Assembly: GCA_001314715.1 (NCBI GenBank)
Contig: LJSV01000014.1
Coordinates: 1-64,000, forward strand
From: Rhodobacteraceae bacterium HLUCCA12
Lineage (GTDB): Bacteria; Pseudomonadota; Alphaproteobacteria; Rhodobacterales; Rhodobacteraceae
Reading direction: 5' to 3'
Length of the DNA: 64,000 nucleotides
A program made the translations under genes and the position numbers. Under the pieces are notes generated by a model. It had not been told where the DNA came from. It did no database searches and saw only the letters and a program-made list of their open reading frames with translations. Numbering within the stretch: position 1 is the first letter of the stretch; each line of letters starts with the position of its first letter. Shown in pieces: positions 59,588 to 64,000 of this stretch.

Positions 59588-62500
59588 ATGGCCACTTACC
59601 ACAGCCCACAGCGCCAGCCCCTTCTCGATCAGCGCTTGCAGCAGGCCCTGAGCCAGCGCGGCAAGGAATTGCTGGGGATCGGGCTGATCTGTGCCGGTGC
59701 GGTGCTGGCGCTCATGCTGGGATCGTATTCGCCGCAGGATCCGTCATGGATGGCCACCAGCGACGGCCCGGTGCACAACGCGCTGGGGCGCGTGGGTGCC
59801 GCGATCGCGGCACCGGCGATGATCATCATGGGACAGGCGGGCTGGGGCGTCGTGGTCGCGCTGGTCGCCTGGGGTCTGCGGCTGATGACGCATCGCGGCG
59901 AAGAGAACATCCTGGGTCGATCGGTCTTTGTGCCGATCGCGGTCGCGCTCAGCGCGGTATGGCTGGCAACGCTGGTGCCCGGTGACGGCTGGGCGCTGGA
60001 TTTCGGGCTGGGCGGGATGTTCGGGGATACGGTTCTGGGCGCGGTCCTGACAGCGTTGCCCCTGACCTCGACCGCCGGGCTGAACATGCTGACCCTGCTC
60101 AGCTTTCTGACGATGCTTGCGCTTTGGTCCTATGTGCTGGGCACGTCCTGGCATGAGTTGCGCAGCTTTGGCCGGTTCCTGATCAACGGACTGATCCTGA
60201 GCTACATGGGTGTTCTGGCCATGCTGGGCGTTGGCGCGCGGGGCATGGGCGGGATGGCCCGGCGCGCACATGGGCGTTGGCAGAACCAGCGCCACCAGCG
60301 CGCCGAGGAACCCGCACCGAAGCGCGCGGCACCGGCCCCGCAAGGCAGCGTGCATGAGGGACAGGCAGCGGCGCCGGCGTATCAGCCGCAGGCTTTCGCC
60401 CCCCATATTCCCGCCCCGCATGCCGAGCCGCCGCTGTCGCGCGGGGGCGCGCGCGTCTTGCGCGCCACGCCTGCGCGCGCCGGTCAGGCCGCACCGCAGC
60501 AACCGGCGCCGGCCGGACCGCCGCCGGCATTCCACCATCAGGTTCAATCGGGGGCCATCGTGGCCGATCATCGCCCTCCCGCCCCGGATGCCGCCGACAC
60601 AACCTCGCGGCCCGGCCTGCTGGCGCGTGTTCTTGGGCTGCGCAATGGCGACAATCCGGACGCGGCCGCGCGATCGCAGGCAGGTCATGATGCCGGTTCG
60701 GACGCCACCGGCGACGAGCGCATTCGCAACCGGATCAGCGACCTGATACGCGCCCGTCAGCGGCAGGTGCCCACCTTGCGGATCGACTCCGCCCGACCGC
60801 AGCTTGGCCTGCCGCCAGGCACGGGCACAGCGCCGATCCCCGCGTCACTGGCGGCCACACGTTCCGCCCTGGCCGGCGCGGGTGAACCAACCGCCCCGCA
60901 GTCCGCCGCGCCGCGCCCGGCCCCTGCTGTTTCGGCGGCACCCGCCGCGCCGTGGTTCGAACCCGCCGAGGACGACGTTCTCGATGACGCCATGGCGACC
61001 GATGCACAGACGGTGCGCCCGGCGAACGTGCTCAACCGCCGCGTGGTTCAGCCCGCGGCGCGCAGGATGCCCACCCCGTCGCGCCGAGCCCAGGCCGAGG
61101 CCGAGCCGCGGCTTGCGTTTGACCAGGCGCAGGCCGTCTATGAACTGCCGCCGTTGTCCTTGCTGACCGATCCCACAAACGTGGAGCGTTACACCCTCTC
61201 GGACGATGCGCTGGAAGAAAACGCGCGGATGCTGGAATCGGTGCTCGACGACTACGGCGTGCGCGGTGAGATCGTCTCGGTCAGGCCCGGCCCGGTGGTC
61301 ACGATGTATGAACTGGAACCGGCACCCGGCCTCAAGGCCAGCCGGGTGATCGGGCTGGCCGATGACATCGCGCGGTCGATGTCGGCGCTGTCGGCGCGGG
61401 TCTCCACGGTTCCGGGCCGGTCGGTCATCGGGATCGAACTGCCGAATGCGCGCCGTGAAAAGGTGGTGCTGCGCGAGATCCTGGGGGCGCGTGATTTTGG
61501 CGATACGCAGATGCGCCTGCCCCTGGCGCTGGGCAAGGATATCGGCGGCGAGGCGGTTGTGGCCAACCTGGCCAAGATGCCGCACCTGTTGATCGCCGGG
61601 ACCACCGGGTCGGGCAAATCCGTGGCGATCAACACCATGATCCTGTCGCTGCTTTACAAGATGACACCGCAGGAATGCCGGTTGATCATGATTGATCCCA
61701 AGATGCTGGAACTGAGCGTCTATGACGGCATCCCGCATCTGCTGTCGCCGGTGGTGACCGATCCCAAGAAGGCCGTCGTCGCCCTGAAATGGGTCGTCGG
61801 CGAGATGGAGGAGCGGTATCGCAAGATGTCCAAGATGGGGGTTCGCAACATCGACGGCTACAATGGCCGGGTGCGCGAGGCGCTGTCGAAAGGCGAGATG
61901 TTCAAGCGCACGGTGCAGACGGGCTTTGACGACGAGACCGGCGACCCGGTGTTCGAGACCGAGGAATTCGCGCCCGAGCTTCTGCCCTTCATCGTGGTGA
62001 TCGTCGATGAGATGGCCGATCTGATGATGGTCGCGGGCAAGGAGATCGAAGCCTGCATCCAGCGCCTGGCGCAAATGGCGCGGGCGTCGGGGATTCACCT
62101 GATCATGGCCACCCAGCGCCCCTCGGTCGATGTCATCACCGGCACGATCAAGGCAAACTTCCCGACCCGGATCAGTTTCCAGGTCACCTCCAAGATCGAC
62201 AGCCGCACGATCCTGGGCGAACAGGGGGCCGAGCAATTGCTGGGCATGGGCGATATGCTGTACATGGCCGGCGGCGCGCGGATCACGCGCATCCACGGCC
62301 CGTTCGTTTCGGACGAAGAGGTCGAAGAGGTGGTCAACCACCTAAAGTCCTTTGGCCCGCCGGCCTATCAATCCGGGGTTCTGGACGGCCCGGACAACGA
62401 CCGCGAGGCCGATATTGATGCGGTTCTCGGGCTGGGCGACTCGGGTGGTGAGGATGCGCTCTATGATCAGGCGGTGGCGATCGTGGCGCGCGACCGCAAG

Positions 62501-62644
62501 TGTTCGACCAGCTATATCCAGCGCAAGCTGGGGATCGGCTACAACAAGGCCGCGCGGCTGGTCGAGCAGATGGAAGCCGAAGGGGTTGTCAGCGGCGCAA
62601 ACCACGTCGGCAAGCGCGAGGTGCTGGTTCCCGAAAGTCACTGA
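59588..62644 (+). CDS. ftsK: DNA translocase FtsK/SpoIIIE
   Basis: N-terminal TM segments, Pro/Ala-rich linker, [26 protein letters not shown]-terminal gamma winged helix. Confidence 0.96.
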   Translation: MATYHSPQRQPLLDQRLQQALSQRGKELLGIGLICAGAVLALMLGSYSPQDPSWMATSDGPVHNALGRVGAAIAAPAMIIMGQAGWGVVVALVAWGLRLMTHRGEENILGRSVFVPIAVALSAVWLATLVPGDGWALDFGLGGMFGDTVLGAVLTALPLTSTAGLNMLTLLSFLTMLALWSYVLGTSWHELRSFGRFLINGLILSYMGVLAMLGVGARGMGGMARRAHGRWQNQRHQRAEEPAPKRAAPAPQGSVHEGQAAAPAYQPQAFAPHIPAPHAEPPLSRGGARVLRATPARAGQAAPQQPAPAGPPPAFHHQVQSGAIVADHRPPAPDAADTTSRPGLLARVLGLRNGDNPDAAARSQAGHDAGSDATGDERIRNRISDLIRARQRQVPTLRIDSARPQLGLPPGTGTAPIPASLAATRSALAGAGEPTAPQSAAPRPAPAVSAAPAAPWFEPAEDDVLDDAMATDAQTVRPANVLNRRVVQPAARRMPTPSRRAQAEAEPRLAFDQAQAVYELPPLSLLTDPTNVERYTLSDDALEENARMLESVLDDYGVRGEIVSVRPGPVVTMYELEPAPGLKASRVIGLADDIARSMSALSARVSTVPGRSVIGIELPNARREKVVLREILGARDFGDTQMRLPLALGKDIGGEAVVANLAKMPHLLIAGTTGSGKSVAINTMILSLLYKMTPQECRLIMIDPKMLELSVYDGIPHLLSPVVTDPKKAVVALKWVVGEMEERYRKMSKMGVRNIDGYNGRVREALSKGEMFKRTVQTGFDDETGDPVFETEEFAPELLPFIVVIVDEMADLMMVAGKEIEACIQRLAQMARASGIHLIMATQRPSVDVITGTIKANFPTRISFQVTSKIDSRTILGEQGAEQLLGMGDMLYMAGGARITRIHGPFVSDEEVEEVVNHLKSFGPPAYQSGVLDGPDNDREADIDAVLGLGDSGGEDALYDQAVAIVARDRKCSTSYIQRKLGIGYNKAARLVEQMEAEGVVSGANHVGKREVLVPESH

Positions 62645-62656
62645 CGGCACGGGAGA

Positions 62657-62733
62657 GCGAGGGGGGGCAGGGGGGCCAGCCCCCCCTCGCCGCTGCGCGG
62701 CTCACCCCCCGGCGTATTTTCGGCAAGATGAAG
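62657..62733 (+). repeat. intergenic repeat copy D
   Basis: gcgaggggggg…ccccccctcgc 11-bp stem (62657-62690); core ggcgtattttcggcaagatgaag 62711-62733. Confidence 0.8.
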
Positions 62734-62753
62734 TAACAGGGCTGAGCCCCGTC

Positions 62754-63515
62754 TCAGGCCTTGCCGGCAGCCCAGCCGCGCACGGCCTCGCCAAATGCGG
62801 TGAAGAGCGGCCGCGAGACCGGGTCGTTCGCGGCATTCCATTCCGGGTGCCACTGAACGGCAAGGGCGAAGCCGGGCGCGTCCTTGACATGGATCGCCTC
62901 GGGTGTGCCGTCGGGCGCGTGGCCCTCGATGACGATCCGCTTGCCGGGGGACTTGATCCCTTGGCCATGCAGCGTGTTGGTCATCACCTCTTCGGCGCCG
63001 AGCAGGCGATGAAAGACCCCGCCCACGACAAACCGGACCGGGTGGCGCAGGGCGAACTTTTCCTCCAGCGTGCCGTCTGGCGGCATGCGGTGGTTCATGC
63101 GTCCCGGCAGGTCCCGGATCTCGGGGTGCAGGGTGCCACCCATGGCGACGTTGACCTCCTGAAAGCCGCGACATACGCCCAGAAACGGCTGGCCGCGTTC
63201 GATGCAGGCCCGAACCAGCGGCAAGGAGATGGCGTCGCGTCCCCGATCGAAGTCGCCATGCGCCGGGGTCGGTTCCTCGCCGTATTCGCACGGATGCACG
63301 TTGGGGCGCCCGCCCGTGAGCAGGATCCCGTCGCACACCTCCAGCAGCTCGCCGACCGAGACATAGCGGGGGTCGGCCGGGATCAGCAAAGGCAGCGCAC
63401 CCGCCACTTCGGACACGGCCTGGCTGTTCATCGTGCCGCCCGCGTGGACGGAATATTGATCGTTGATCAGATGGCTATTGCCGATGATTCCGACAACAGG
63501 GCGTGTGCGCGACAT
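62754..63515 (-). CDS. class I glutamine amidotransferase-like gamma-glutamyl-GABA hydrolase (PuuD family)
   Basis: DGILLTGGRPNVHP; PFLGVCRGFQEVNVAMGGTL; ALAVQWHPEW. Confidence 0.92.
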   Translation of the reverse strand: MSRTRPVVGIIGNSHLINDQYSVHAGGTMNSQAVSEVAGALPLLIPADPRYVSVGELLEVCDGILLTGGRPNVHPCEYGEEPTPAHGDFDRGRDAISLPLVRACIERGQPFLGVCRGFQEVNVAMGGTLHPEIRDLPGRMNHRMPPDGTLEEKFALRHPVRFVVGGVFHRLLGAEEVMTNTLHGQGIKSPGKRIVIEGHAPDGTPEAIHVKDAPGFALAVQWHPEWNAANDPVSRPLFTAFGEAVRGWAAGKA

Positions 63516-63584
63516 GTCGTTCCTCGATGGCGTTTCGCCGACAGGCACTATCTAGCCCGCTGTCCGCCCAAGGTGAAGGCCCCC

Positions 63585-64000
63585 TCAGGCCTCGCCCGCA
63601 AGGCCGGCAGCCTCGGCCCCTGCGATCGCCGCCTCGGCATCGTTGTCCGAGGTGTCGCCGGTCACGCCCATCGCACCCACGATCGCGCCGCTGGCGTTGC
63701 GCAACAGAACGCCGCCCGGTACCGGCACCACCTGCCCACCGTAGACCCCGTTCACGGCGGCCATGAAATAGGCCTGGGTTTCGGCGCGCGCCATCTGCGC
63801 CCGGCCGGCCATGCCCAGCATGACCGCCCCGTAAGCCTTGCCATGCGCAATGGCGAACCGCCCCGGCGACGCGCCGTCCTCGCGTTCGAATGCCAGAACA
63901 TGACCGCCGGCATCCAGAACGACCACCGATAACGGCTTGAGCCCCATCGCCCGGCCCTTGGCGCGGGTCGCGGCAATCATGGTGCGGGCCTGTTCCAGGG
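63585..64000 (-). CDS. GlcG/HbpS-family heme-binding-like protein, truncated by the window edge
   Basis: …LEQARTMIAATRAKGRAMGLKPLSVVVLDAGGHVLAFEREDGASPGRFAIAHGKAYGA; frame stays open to base 64000. Confidence 0.85.
   Translation of the reverse strand, partial: LEQARTMIAATRAKGRAMGLKPLSVVVLDAGGHVLAFEREDGASPGRFAIAHGKAYGAVMLGMAGRAQMARAETQAYFMAAVNGVYGGQVVPVPGGVLLRNASGAIVGAMGVTGDTSDNDAEAAIAGAEAAGLAGEA

Noticed and set aside
60200-61100. Pro/Ala/Gln-rich low-complexity region in ftsK
   Set aside because: Expected linker between the FtsK membrane and motor domains.

Overview
Chromosomal window from a high-GC alphaproteobacterium, most likely Rhodobacteraceae/Rhodobacterales by gene content and order. 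Both strands are densely coded, and most genes are core: a branched-chain-amino-acid-type ABC transporter operon (livHMGF plus acyl-CoA ligase plus binding protein), htpX, nth, ccrM, rnhB, serB/serC/serA, a five-gene flagellar island (motB-flgE-flgK-flgL-flgI), accD-folC, hrpB, the ffh-rpsP-rimM-trmD-rplS-rpmE operon, mipZ, photolyase, malate synthase G, a DapC-like aminotransferase and ftsK. I saw no phage, IS element, CRISPR array, rRNA or tRNA. Points worth a second look: (i) a transglutaminase-like gene translationally coupled to a divergent CoaBC-like flavoprotein; (ii) a membrane-anchored winged-helix regulator overlapping a small secreted protein; (iii) a four-copy intergenic repeat (core GCGTATTTYNRGCAAGATGAAG, usually behind a G6/C6 hairpin); (iv) GANTC clusters in the ccrM promoter and the livH upstream region; (v) a tiny VPEID-CTERM protein; (vi) a secreted protein with four tandem Cys-pair repeats; (vii) unannotated genes inside the ribosomal operon. 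All calls come from reading the sequence and translations only. No database search was run.
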